NCBI RefSeq assembly: GCF_017349075.1
Contig: NZ_JAFMOF010000001.1
Span: 1,612,001 to 1,676,000 of the forward strand
Length of the DNA stretch: 64,000 bases
Source: Streptomyces triculaminicus
GTDB taxonomy: Bacteria; Actinomycetota; Actinomycetes; Streptomycetales; Streptomycetaceae
Reading direction: 5' to 3'
Below the pieces are notes generated by a model. The model was not told the DNA's origin. It did not search any database and was given only the letters and a program-made list of their open reading frames with translations. A program made the position numbers and the translations under genes. Shown here in pieces: positions 54,670 through 63,070 of this stretch. How positions within the stretch are numbered: position 1 is the stretch's first letter; every line of letters begins with the position of its first letter.

Positions 54670-57519
54670 CTACGGACCGGACGGTTCTTTGTGGATCCGC
54701 AACCGGTCGCCGAAGCGGTCGGCGCCTACAACGGTTAGTTCCACTTCCGGGTCTAGGTTTACCTTCAATCCGTCGGCTGGCAAGGGACCTGTGTGGCCGG
54801 TCAGGTCGAGTACCACGGCGGCCCTCAGCCCCCACGCATTGAGGCTCAGCGAGCTCAGCCCTGGGAAGGCGGTCAGAAGACGCTCGTTGACCCGATCTCC
54901 CGGCTCCACCAGAAGCCTCACCGCGCCGACGTGGGGGAGCGGGGGAGCGGTGTCCAGGATGCGCAGGAGATCTGTCTCGAGTTCAAGCGTCCGCAGAGCT
55001 GAGCCACCCAATCCGGAGAGGTCCTCAAGGAAACAGCCCACGAGTGACAGGTCCTCGATCTCCGGGTGATCGGCCAGGAAGTCCAACGTCATGAGTGACG
55101 TGTTGTTCTCCAGGACGAGATCTCGCACCTGCCGGTCCCGAAAAGCTCGGCGAAGACTGTCCGACGAGTGGTTGCCGAAGACAATGAAGCCGCCGACAGG
55201 ACCGAGGGTCGGCAGGGGGGAAAGCTGCTCAGGAAGCATCATGGGAAGCGTGATGTCGTCAAGGCGCATGGTCGAGAGGATTTCGTCCGTGAACACGCGG
55301 GCGTCCGCAATGTGCCAGCAATCGGCGATCCGGGAGCGGACCCGGGCTGACTCGTGCTGCCCGTACTTCTGAAGCAGCGGAATACCCGCGTTCCCTAGGG
55401 AAGCAAGGACGTTCACCACTCCGCTCGCTTCTGCCGGGCCCAGCGCCGTCGGATCATCCGACAGGTACGGCAGCACCTCGGGGCCCAGAGTGGACAGAAG
55501 TTCCTCCTCGCCCTCCGAGAGCGGCGGCCCCAGGGCCCTCACTCCCTCCCACACCGCCTCATGCTGCGCGTCGTCCAGATAGACCGCGCTCATCGCACAT
55601 TCGGCCGCCAGGGTTCGCTGCGACCACAGCGTCTCGCGCTTGTCCGTCTCGTCGCCCGCCACGATGAGACCTGCGATGACCCGTCGCGCTTCCGCGCGGC
55701 CGCAGTGTCCTATGACCAGCCGGATGACGTCCTGCCACTGCTCCTCCGTCGCGTGCCCCAGGAGTTCGTCCAGGCTGTCGTTCTCCCGGAATTCCTTTGC
55801 CGCCAGGAAATCCTGGAAAGTGCGGTGGATGAATTGGATGGAATCCGCCGAGCGCTCCTGCAGAAGACCGCTGCGATTCAGGAGGTGGGTGAGCGTCTCG
55901 AGCGCCGTTCCTTGTTCCCGGACATGCCGCAGACCGTTCATGGCCCGCTCCAGCTGGCCCACGGCTTGGTCCCGGGACAGTTCGGCGCGGCCGCTGCGCA
56001 CCAGCCACACGGCAATGCGCTGCAGCAGTTGTCGGCCGTCGTCGACCGTCAGGTTCATGCCCTCGGGGGCGCCGATGCGGCGGTACGCGTCCCGGTTGCC
56101 CAGCAGCATGGACAGCGCGGCGTCGTACAGCTGCCATCGGGTGCGCGGCAGCAGGCCGCTGCGGCGGCGGTGCAGGGCGCAGATGACCGCGCACAGCAAA
56201 GGGGTGCGGGCCAGGTCGCGCAGGCCGGTGTTGCGGCGGAACTCCTGGGAGAGATCGCGTTCGAGCGCGGTGAGACGGGACCGTTCCTGCTCGGCGCGCG
56301 CCTTGTCCGCGTAGGCCCCGTACTCCAGCCGTGCCGCCTTGTGCCAGGCGGCGACGAATGACTGGATGCCGCCTTTGTTCATGGGCAGGAGCTGCAGCTC
56401 TTCGAAGCCCTCCGACTCCAGCCACGCGTGCTCGACGGCCAGCGGCCGCACGGTGACGAGGCAGCGGGTGTCCGGGTACATCCGCAGGAGCTGGGCGAGC
56501 CATCGCCGGGCGGGGTCGCGGTCGGTCTGGGGCAGCTCGTCCAGGCCGTCGAGCGCGCTCAGCTTCTCGGGCAGGGTGCGGCAGACGGCATGGGAGGCCA
56601 GCCACCACACCAGCGTGGTCTTGCCGGCGCCGGCCTCGCCCCGCAGGACGGTTCGGGGGCGGGAGCCGAGGAGATCCTCGATGCGTTGCCGTTCGGGCCG
56701 GAGTGAGGTCTCCGGGCCTGCCTTCCGCGCCTCGAGGCTCAGGTAGGCCGTGTCCAGGTCCCAGCTGTTCTCGTTCGTGCCCAGATCGTCGAGGCCGAAG
56801 ACCTCCATGCGGCTGTAGCGGGCCTTGATGGCCTTCGCGTACTGCTCCTCGTAGGCGAGGTCCTGGGGGTCGGGGCCGCTGAGTTCCTCGAGGGGCGGGG
56901 CGTCGGGCCAGTACTGCTTGAGCACCTCGGACAGCCCCTCGGCCAGGGCGCGCGCGATCGGCACGGCATCGATGACCGAGTGTTCCCAGCCCTGGGGGTC
57001 CTCGGTGGCGATTCCCAGCAGCACCGGTCCGGTGAAGAGCGGGCCGCCGGACAGGCCCGCCCAGGGGGATCGCGTGAAGGCTCCGGGCGGGTGGTGGTCG
57101 CTGTGCAGCACGTATCTGCCCCGCATCCGCCCGGACAGGGGCGTCAGCGTGCCCACGATCTGGGCGGCCTCCAGCTCGCCGCCCCGGTACCGCTGTACCT
57201 GCGGGAAGCCGAGTATCTGGCAGCCGGCCACCGGCTGCTTGGCGGCGAGGGTGCCCCAGCGCAGCGGCGGCAGGCGGTCGGCGGGAACCAGATCGCGCCG
57301 GGCCCGCAGGAGCGCGGCGTCGCAGCGGTCGGGGCGGCCGGCCCACAGGACTTCGCAGCTCACCGTGCCGGAGCCGCCGGGCGCGGCCGCCTCGGCGACC
57401 GCGTCGCGACTGAAGTCGACCATGTGGCTGCTGGTGAGGATCAGGTTCGGGGTCAGCAACACCCCACTGCCCTGCTGCGCGGCCAGCACCGCCACCAGCC
57501 GGTCCTCCACCGACCTCAT
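54670..57519 (-). CDS. Trypsin-NACHT-leucine-rich-repeat STAND protein (bacterial NLR-like)
   Basis: A 949-residue protein. Residues 1-190 are a trypsin-like protease with triad His32 (LTSSH), Asp67 (RCDAALL) and Ser157 (GLSGGP). A linker leads to a NACHT NTPase: Walker A GEAGAGKTT (294-302), Walker B LDGLDEL (323-329) and sensor CLVTVRP (about 353). Helical, HEAT-like regions follow (about 400-780), then leucine-rich-repeat-like units at about 798-900 (LEDLSLVGCF, LRTLELETD, LSSLSLNAW). Only about 23 residues separate Walker A from Walker B, far fewer than usual. The start overlaps the Trypco2-like gene by four bases. The family is linked to conflict or immunity systems; function here is inferred. 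Confidence 0.88.
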   Translation of the reverse strand: MRSVEDRLVAVLAAQQGSGVLLTPNLILTSSHMVDFSRDAVAEAAAPGGSGTVSCEVLWAGRPDRCDAALLRARRDLVPADRLPPLRWGTLAAKQPVAGCQILGFPQVQRYRGGELEAAQIVGTLTPLSGRMRGRYVLHSDHHPPGAFTRSPWAGLSGGPLFTGPVLLGIATEDPQGWEHSVIDAVPIARALAEGLSEVLKQYWPDAPPLEELSGPDPQDLAYEEQYAKAIKARYSRMEVFGLDDLGTNENSWDLDTAYLSLEARKAGPETSLRPERQRIEDLLGSRPRTVLRGEAGAGKTTLVWWLASHAVCRTLPEKLSALDGLDELPQTDRDPARRWLAQLLRMYPDTRCLVTVRPLAVEHAWLESEGFEELQLLPMNKGGIQSFVAAWHKAARLEYGAYADKARAEQERSRLTALERDLSQEFRRNTGLRDLARTPLLCAVICALHRRRSGLLPRTRWQLYDAALSMLLGNRDAYRRIGAPEGMNLTVDDGRQLLQRIAVWLVRSGRAELSRDQAVGQLERAMNGLRHVREQGTALETLTHLLNRSGLLQERSADSIQFIHRTFQDFLAAKEFRENDSLDELLGHATEEQWQDVIRLVIGHCGRAEARRVIAGLIVAGDETDKRETLWSQRTLAAECAMSAVYLDDAQHEAVWEGVRALGPPLSEGEEELLSTLGPEVLPYLSDDPTALGPAEASGVVNVLASLGNAGIPLLQKYGQHESARVRSRIADCWHIADARVFTDEILSTMRLDDITLPMMLPEQLSPLPTLGPVGGFIVFGNHSSDSLRRAFRDRQVRDLVLENNTSLMTLDFLADHPEIEDLSLVGCFLEDLSGLGGSALRTLELETDLLRILDTAPPLPHVGAVRLLVEPGDRVNERLLTAFPGLSSLSLNAWGLRAAVVLDLTGHTGPLPADGLKVNLDPEVELTVVGADRFGDRLRIHKEPSGP

Positions 57520-57857
57520 CGCTCAGCGGCTGGGCCGAACCCCGACAGCCCCGCCGCCCGGTCGTTGCCGACCTTCCAGCCGTCGCCCGTGTGCCGGTCC
57601 TTCGGTGTCAGGGTGAAGGCGACCCGGTGGGTGCGGGCCCTGGCGTGCGAGGCGTCCGCGCCGGCCTCGACGATCCAGGCCTTCACCTTGCCGCCCGCCT
57701 TGGCGTCGCGGCGCAGTTCCACCGTGAACTCCAGCGTGATGTCACCGACGTCGAAGGCGAGGTCCTCGCCGGCCCCGGCCGCCGCCGCGTCGGTCAGGCC
57801 CGCGCGGATCGCCCGCACCGCCTCCGCCAGCTCTATGTCCTCGAAACCGTTGCTCAC
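57516..57857 (-). CDS. Trypco2-like small protein, partner of the trypsin-NACHT protein
   Basis: A 113-residue protein: helix DIELAEAVRAIRAGLTDAAAAG then beta strands LAFDVGDITLEFTVELRRDA and GKVKAWIVEAGADAS, with a conserved THRVAFTLTPKD. This is the layout of trypsin-co-occurring domain 2 (Trypco2), found beside trypsin-like proteases in NTP-dependent conflict systems. GTG 57857 is chosen because GGGGGG lies upstream and the domain begins there. Its TGA overlaps the protease-NACHT ATG (ATGA), so the two are co-translated. Its role, possibly a regulator or substrate of the protease, is unknown. Confidence 0.82.
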   Translation of the reverse strand: MSNGFEDIELAEAVRAIRAGLTDAAAAGAGEDLAFDVGDITLEFTVELRRDAKAGGKVKAWIVEAGADASHARARTHRVAFTLTPKDRHTGDGWKVGNDRAAGLSGFGPAAER

Positions 57858-58195
57858 TGCGAGACCCCCCGCACGGTGCGTACATATCTGCCGCCCGGAG
57901 CGTACCGCCGATCTCGGGTCTCCGGTCCCGGAATGCGGGGTCCGGACCGGCCTCCGCGGTGACATGGGGCACAGGCCATTTCGGCGCTACTACGCCGCAT
58001 AGCGGAGAAGTCGATCTCGGGAATCACCCCGGAATTCCGGGGGAGGCGGCGGTCGGCCGTTCTCTGAATTCCGGATCCGGTTACGGCATCGGCTAGTAGG
58101 AGGGGCACTCGACACGACCGGGAAGCGCTGGTTACCAAGGTATGGCGATCCCGGCCCGCAGTCGGGACCTGTTTATTGCCTGGAGGTTTATCCGT
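57858..58195. promoter_or_regulatory. Divergent region between the Trypco2-like and M23 genes, palindrome-rich
   Basis: This 338-base gap has no convincing gene. It contains CGCTA-N10-TAGCG (57986-58005), the perfect palindrome CCCCGGAATTCCGGGG (58027-58042) and CCGGATCCGG (58071-58080). TAGTAG near 58094 could be a -10 box for the M23 gene with a leader of about 95 bases. Peptidoglycan-hydrolase genes in Streptomyces often carry a c-di-AMP riboswitch, but its conserved elements are not evident here. Confidence 0.45.
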
Positions 58196-58930
58196 ATGTC
58201 GAAGCGCACCGCTTTCCGTAACTCGAGCAAGGCCGTTCTCCGTACCCGTGCCGCCGTCGTGGCAGCCGGTCTGGGAGCCTCGGTCGCGCTGGGTTCCGGG
58301 GTCGCGCTCGCAGCCGACACCACCGCCACGGTGAGCGAGTTCCCCGCGTTCGCGTCCGTCGCCTCCCTGGGCGACTCGCTGAACACGCAGGCCGCCACCC
58401 AGCTGAAGGTGGCGGAGAAGGAGAAGCAGGCCGCCGAGCAGGCCAAGCGGGACGCCGCCAAGCGTGCCGATGAGGTCCGTAAGCAGGCCGAGGCCTCGCG
58501 TAAGCGTGCCGACGGCTGGGTCGCCCCCGTCGCCGGCTACCAGATCGGCCAGCCGTTCGGTAAGGCCGGTTCCATGTGGGCCCACAAGCACAGCGGCCAG
58601 GACCTCGTCGTGGGCACCGGCACCTCCGTCATGGCCGTTCACGGCGGTACGGTCGTCAAGGCCGGCCCCAACGGCGGCGGCGACGGTCCGGCGTACGGCA
58701 ACGCCATCGTGATCAAGCACGACGACAACACGTATTCGCAGTACGCCCACCTCTCGCAGGTGAAGGTGTCCGTCGGCCAGACCGTGACCACCGGCCAGGT
58801 GATCGGTCTCTCCGGCTCCACCGGCAACTCGTCCGGTCCCCACCTGCACTTCGAGATCCGCACCACCCCGAACTACGGCTCCGGCATCGAGCCCGTCGGC
58901 TTCATGAAGGCCCACGGCGAGAACCTCTGA
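58196..58930 (+). CDS. Secreted M23 peptidoglycan endopeptidase
   Basis: A 244-residue secreted enzyme. Signal peptide at 1-38 (basic start, hydrophobic core, cleavage near ALAADT); a coiled-coil-like region at about 70-100 (KVAEKEKQAAEQAKRDAAKRA); an LytM/M23 domain at about 125-235 with HSGQD (zinc His and Asp), and HLHFEIR holding the C-terminal zinc histidine, plus GNAIVIKHDDNTYSQYAHL. It cleaves peptide cross-bridges for wall growth. ATG 58196 follows GGAGG; an upstream in-frame ATG (58142) lacks a ribosome site. A 14-base hairpin follows. Confidence 0.93.
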   Translation: MSKRTAFRNSSKAVLRTRAAVVAAGLGASVALGSGVALAADTTATVSEFPAFASVASLGDSLNTQAATQLKVAEKEKQAAEQAKRDAAKRADEVRKQAEASRKRADGWVAPVAGYQIGQPFGKAGSMWAHKHSGQDLVVGTGTSVMAVHGGTVVKAGPNGGGDGPAYGNAIVIKHDDNTYSQYAHLSQVKVSVGQTVTTGQVIGLSGSTGNSSGPHLHFEIRTTPNYGSGIEPVGFMKAHGENL

Positions 58931-58977
58931 TCCCACCGGATCCGCCTCTGCACGGGCCACGGCCCGACAGCGTCACG

Positions 58978-59012
58978 AGCCGGCGCACCGCCTCACCCGC
59001 GGTGCGCCGGCT
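58978..59012. terminator. Hairpin between convergent genes
   Basis: AGCCGGCGCACCGC (58978-58991) pairs perfectly with GCGGTGCGCCGGCT (58999-59012), 14 bases with a 7-base loop, between the M23 gene and the convergent ABC permease gene. Confidence 0.85.
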
Positions 59013-59058
59013 TCGTCGTACGCGGTCGTACGCGAGCCCGGAAGCCCGCCGCGGCCGG

Positions 59059-59886
59059 CTACGTCCGGGCGCGGTAGGCCCGCATCGCCAGCGGCATGAA
59101 CACCGCCACGATGCCGGCCGCCCACGCCAGCGTCCACAGCACCGAGCTGCTCGACGCGTCGCCGAGCAGCAGCCCCCGGAAGGCGTCCGACAGGTGGGTG
59201 ACGGGGTTGAGGTGCACCCAGGCCTGCAGCCAGCCCGGCATGGTCTCCACCCGGACGAAGGCGCTGCTGGTGAACGTGATCGGGAAGATCAGGACGAAGG
59301 CGAAGACCTGCACCTTCTCGGCGTCGCCCGCCAGCATGCCGATCAGCACCGCGATCCAGGAGACGGCGGCGGCGAAGATCAGCAGCATCAGCGTGGCGCC
59401 CAGGAAGCCGCCCAGGCCGCCGGTGATCCGGAAGCCGAGGGCCACGCCCAGCGCGATCATCAGCAGCATCGCCCACAGCTGCTTGACGAGGTCGGCGGCG
59501 ATCCGGCCGAACAGCGGCGCCGACCGGGCGATGGGCAGGCTGCGCAGCCGGTCGAAGACGCCCTTGGTCAGATCGGTGTTCAGCGACATCGCGGTGTACG
59601 TGGTCATGAACAGCGTGTTCTGGACGATCACCCCGGCCAGCGCGTACCGCAGGTACTCCTCGGGGGAGCCCGCCATCTGTCCGCCGAACACGTAGGTGAA
59701 CAGGAACACGAACATGATCGGCGTGATGCTGTAGTCGACCAGCTCCAGGGGGTTGTGCTTGATGGACACCAGGCTCCGCCAGGCCAGCGTGGCGGTCTGC
59801 CGCAGCGCGTCCAGCGGGCGCACACGGCCGCTCCCGCGCAACCTGGGGGCGACGACCGGGGCGGGGGCCCGGCTCGCGGCGGTCAT
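59059..59886 (-). CDS. DrrB-type ABC exporter permease
   Basis: A 275-residue ABC-2 family permease with about six membrane segments and the conserved end MPGWLQAWVHLNPVTHLSDAFRGLLLG. It forms the membrane part of a drug or antibiotic exporter with the ATPase gene upstream, overlapping it by four bases (ATGA). Substrate unknown. Confidence 0.92.
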   Translation of the reverse strand: MTAASRAPAPVVAPRLRGSGRVRPLDALRQTATLAWRSLVSIKHNPLELVDYSITPIMFVFLFTYVFGGQMAGSPEEYLRYALAGVIVQNTLFMTTYTAMSLNTDLTKGVFDRLRSLPIARSAPLFGRIAADLVKQLWAMLLMIALGVALGFRITGGLGGFLGATLMLLIFAAAVSWIAVLIGMLAGDAEKVQVFAFVLIFPITFTSSAFVRVETMPGWLQAWVHLNPVTHLSDAFRGLLLGDASSSSVLWTLAWAAGIVAVFMPLAMRAYRART

Positions 59887-60908
59887 GACGGCCTCCCGCT
59901 GCCCGGCCCCCACCGGCAGGCCCCCGCCGCCCGGTGGCCCCCGCCCTCCGGCCTCTCCCCGTCCGGCCCCGTGCGGTGGCCGGTCAGGGCGAGGAACACC
60001 TCGTCCAGGGAGGAGCGGCGCAGGCTCAGCTCGCCGACCGCGATCGACGCCTGGTCCAGCCGCCGCACCACCGAGGGCATCAGCGCCGGGTCGTTGACGG
60101 GTGCGGTGATCTCGTCGCCCTCGATCCGGGCCTTCGGGCCCGCCGCCTCCGTGATCAGGGCGTGGGCGGTGGCCAGATCGGCCCGGTGCACCGGTCTGAG
60201 CTGGAGCACCTGCCCGCCGGCCTGCGATTTCAGCTGGTCCGGGGTGCCTTCGGCGATCACCTTGCCCCGGTCGATGACGACGATGTCGTCGGCGAGCCGG
60301 TCGGCCTCGTTCAGATACTGCGTGGTGAGCAGCGCGGTCACCCCGTCGGCGACCAGGCCGCGCAGCATGTCCCACAGCTCGCCGCGGCTGTGCGGGTCGA
60401 GTCCGGTGGTCGGCTCGTCGAGGAAGAGGACGCGCGGCCGGCCGACGAGGCTCGCCGCGAGGTCGAGGCGGCGGCGCATGCCGCCGGAGTACGTCTTGGC
60501 GGCCCGCGCGCCGGCGTCGGCGAGGTGGAAGCGCTCGAGCAGCTCTCTGGCGCGGGCGCGGGCGTCGGACCGGGTCATGCCCAGCAGGCGGCCGATCAGC
60601 AGCAGGTTCTCGGAGCCGGTCAGCTGTTCGTCGACGGCCGCGTACTGGCCGGTGAGCCCGACGACGGCGCGGACCCGGCCCGGCTCGCGCACGACGTCGT
60701 GGCCCGCGACCTCGGCCCGGCCGGCGTCGGGGCGCAGGAGGGTGGCGAAGATCCGTACGGCGGTGGTTTTGCCGGCGCCGTTGGGGCCGAGGAGGCCGAG
60801 GACGGTGCCGGGGCGCGCGGCCAGGTCGACCCCGGCCAGCGCCTGGGTCTCCTTGAACCGCTTCACCAGGGCCTCGGCCCGGATCGCGTACGTCATGGCG
60901 GTGGTCAT
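59883..60908 (-). CDS. DrrA-type ABC exporter ATP-binding protein
   Basis: A 341-residue ATPase of the daunorubicin-resistance type: Walker A LLGPNGAGKTTAVRI, signature YSGGMRRRLDLAASLV, Walker B VLFLDEPTTGLDPHSRGELW, H-loop TTQYLNEADRLADDI, and the extra C-terminal domain with SLRRSSLDEVFLALTGH that contacts the permease. AGGGGGACT precedes ATG 60908; ATG 60896 is also in frame. Likely a resistance or self-protection exporter; it lies just downstream of the cse operon but on its own. Confidence 0.93.
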   Translation of the reverse strand: MTTAMTYAIRAEALVKRFKETQALAGVDLAARPGTVLGLLGPNGAGKTTAVRIFATLLRPDAGRAEVAGHDVVREPGRVRAVVGLTGQYAAVDEQLTGSENLLLIGRLLGMTRSDARARARELLERFHLADAGARAAKTYSGGMRRRLDLAASLVGRPRVLFLDEPTTGLDPHSRGELWDMLRGLVADGVTALLTTQYLNEADRLADDIVVIDRGKVIAEGTPDQLKSQAGGQVLQLRPVHRADLATAHALITEAAGPKARIEGDEITAPVNDPALMPSVVRRLDQASIAVGELSLRRSSLDEVFLALTGHRTGPDGERPEGGGHRAAGACRWGPGSGRPS

Positions 60909-60994
60909 GGCAGTCCCCCTAGGAGCGACTCCCTCAACTGTGACCCATGCCACTGACAACGCGCGCCCGCTGGCCGCCCGCCGACGGAGAGGCC

Positions 60995-62311
60995 TTAGTC
61001 CGGCACCTGAATGATCGGGAAGCTGCCCGTGCTGGTGGGGGACGACTCGGGGAGCCAGAGCACCGCGATCGCGCCGCCGCCCCCCTCCGCCTCCGGGTCG
61101 GCGTTGCGGAAGGTCAGGCGGGCGCCCAGGACGCGGGCCTGGCCGGCGGCGATGGTCAGGCCCAGGCCGTGGCCCTTGCCGGCCCGGTCCTTGCTGCCCG
61201 TACGGAAGCGGCTCGGCCCCTCCCGCAGGAGTTCCTCGGGGAAGCCGGGGCCGTGGTCGCGCACGCGCAGCACCCGGCCCTCGACGGAGACCTCGACCGG
61301 GCCCCTGCCGTGCTTGGCGGCGTTGGCGAGCAGGTTGCCCAGGATCCGCTCCAGGCGGCGCGGGTCGGTGGAGGCGTAGGCGTTGCGCACGACCGTGACC
61401 TTGGCGTCGGGGGCCGCGGACCGCACCCGGCGCTGTACGAACTCGCCGAGCTCGATGTCCTGCATCTCGGCGCGTTCGGCGAAGCCGTCCAGCCGGGCGA
61501 CCTCGAGCACGTCCTCGACGAGCGTGCGCATGGCCTGGGCCCGGTCCCGTACGAGCTCGGTGGGCCGGCCCGGCGGCAGCAGCTCGGCGGCCGTGAGCAG
61601 GCCGGTCACGGGGGTGCGCAGCTCGTGGGCGATGTCGGCGGTGACGCGGCGTTCGGCCTCCAGCCGGTCGCGCAGCGCCTCGGCCATGCCGTCGACGGCC
61701 CGGGCGAGGTCGTCGGTCTCGTCGCGCACCCGGCCGCCGATGGCGTCGCGCACGCGGACGTCCGGGTCGTCGCCGTCGGCGAGCTTGCGGGCGGCGGTGG
61801 CGGCCTTGCGCAGGCGGCGGGAGAGCTGGCCGCCGATGAGGATGCCGAGCGCGCAGCCGCCGAGGACGACGGAGACCGAGCCGATGATCAGCGCCCGGTC
61901 GAGGTCGTTGAGGATGTCGTAGCGGTCCTTGAAGCGGGTGTGGATCGACAGGATCCGGCCGTTGCGCAGGGGCGTGGAGGCCCACACCTCGGGGGCCCCG
62001 CTGCCGTTGTCCTGCAGGTAGGTGGCGCGCAGGCCCACGTCGGCGGCGTCGCGCAGCGGCTTGGGCAGCGCGGGGTCGTCCACCTTGGCGCGCAGCATCA
62101 GTTTGCCGCCGGTGGATTCGTAGTACCGCTGGGCGATCTGGACCCGGTCGTCCATCTGGTCGCGGCTGCTGTTGAGCATGGAGACGCGCGCCGCGTTGTG
62201 GACGACGAGGCTGAGCGCGACGGCGACGAGCGCGCCGACGGCGGCGATCGCCAGACTGACCTTCCAGCGCAGGCCGCTGCGGAGGGCGAGCTTCACCACG
62301 AGGGGTTCCAC
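60995..62311 (-). CDS. cseC: Sensor histidine kinase CseC
   Basis: A 438-residue kinase: membrane segments at about 18-40 and 138-160, an extracytoplasmic sensor between, a HAMP domain (QLSRRLRKAATAARKLADG), the phospho-acceptor His229 in DIAHELRTPVTGLLTAAELL, and a HATPase domain (LGNLLANAAKHG, RVRDHGPGFP, GKGHGLGLTIA). By order and similarity it is CseC, the envelope-stress sensor controlling sigE through CseB. The start is GTG; no clear ribosome site is seen. Confidence 0.92.
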   Translation of the reverse strand: MEPLVVKLALRSGLRWKVSLAIAAVGALVAVALSLVVHNAARVSMLNSSRDQMDDRVQIAQRYYESTGGKLMLRAKVDDPALPKPLRDAADVGLRATYLQDNGSGAPEVWASTPLRNGRILSIHTRFKDRYDILNDLDRALIIGSVSVVLGGCALGILIGGQLSRRLRKAATAARKLADGDDPDVRVRDAIGGRVRDETDDLARAVDGMAEALRDRLEAERRVTADIAHELRTPVTGLLTAAELLPPGRPTELVRDRAQAMRTLVEDVLEVARLDGFAERAEMQDIELGEFVQRRVRSAAPDAKVTVVRNAYASTDPRRLERILGNLLANAAKHGRGPVEVSVEGRVLRVRDHGPGFPEELLREGPSRFRTGSKDRAGKGHGLGLTIAAGQARVLGARLTFRNADPEAEGGGGAIAVLWLPESSPTSTGSFPIIQVPD

Positions 62312-62352
62312 GGGGGGTTCACGAGGGGTTCACCGGACGATCCACCGGAGGC

Positions 62353-63063
62353 TCAGCCCCTGAGCTTGTAGCCGAAGCCACGGACCGTCTCGATCCGGTC
62401 CTGGCCGATCTTTCCGCGCAGGCGCTGCACGTGGACGTCGACGACGCGGGTGTCGCCGCCCCAGCCGTAGTCCCAGACCCGCTCCAGGAGCCGGTCGCGG
62501 GAGAGGACGGTGCCCGGCGCGGACGAGAACTCCAGCAGCAGCCGCATCTCGGTGGGGGTCAGGGCGACGGGCGTGCCGGCCTTGCGGACCTCCATGCCAT
62601 CGGTGTCGACCTCCAGGTCGCCGAAGCGCAGCACGCCGCCCTCGAGGGTCTCGTCGGCGGGGTCCGCCGCGCCGCCGCCGGCGGCACCGCTGGCGTGGCC
62701 GAAGCGGCGCAGGACCGCGCGGATCCGGGCGACGAGCACGGCGCCGTCGAAGGGCTTGGTCACATAGTCGTCGGCGCCGGCCTCGAGGCCGAGGACGACG
62801 TCGATGGAGTCGGCGCGCGCCGAGAGCATGATCACGGGAACGGTCGACTCGTCACGGATCCGGCGGCACAGGCTGACCCCGTCCAGTCCCGGAACCATCA
62901 CGTCCAGCAGCGCGATGTCCGGCCGCCGGGCGCGGAAGCTCTCCAGCCCCGACAGGCCGTCCGGCACCGCCGTGACGACGAAGCCGTCGCGCTCCAGGGC
63001 GAGCTGCGTAGCCTCGCGGATGACGTCGTCGTCCTCGACGAAGAGGACATGCGTATCGGCCAC
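62353..63063 (-). CDS. cseB: Response regulator CseB
   Basis: A 236-residue OmpR-type regulator. Receiver: FVEDDDVIREATQLALERDG, Asp54 in IALLDVMVPGLDG, LSAR and TKPFD; the winged helix is at about 140-235 (LTPTEMRLLLEFSSAPGTVLSRDRLLERVWDYGWGGDTRVVDVHVQRLRGKIG). Matches the conserved CseB, which activates the sigE promoter. GTG start, seven bases after the cseA stop. Confidence 0.95.
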   Translation of the reverse strand: MADTHVLFVEDDDVIREATQLALERDGFVVTAVPDGLSGLESFRARRPDIALLDVMVPGLDGVSLCRRIRDESTVPVIMLSARADSIDVVLGLEAGADDYVTKPFDGAVLVARIRAVLRRFGHASGAAGGGAADPADETLEGGVLRFGDLEVDTDGMEVRKAGTPVALTPTEMRLLLEFSSAPGTVLSRDRLLERVWDYGWGGDTRVVDVHVQRLRGKIGQDRIETVRGFGYKLRG

Positions 63064-63070
63064 GCTGCTC

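Noticed and set aside
57858-58195. c-di-AMP (ydaO) riboswitch upstream of the M23 gene
   Set aside because: Such riboswitches precede many Streptomyces wall hydrolases, but the conserved ydaO elements could not be identified here by eye; a covariance search would decide.
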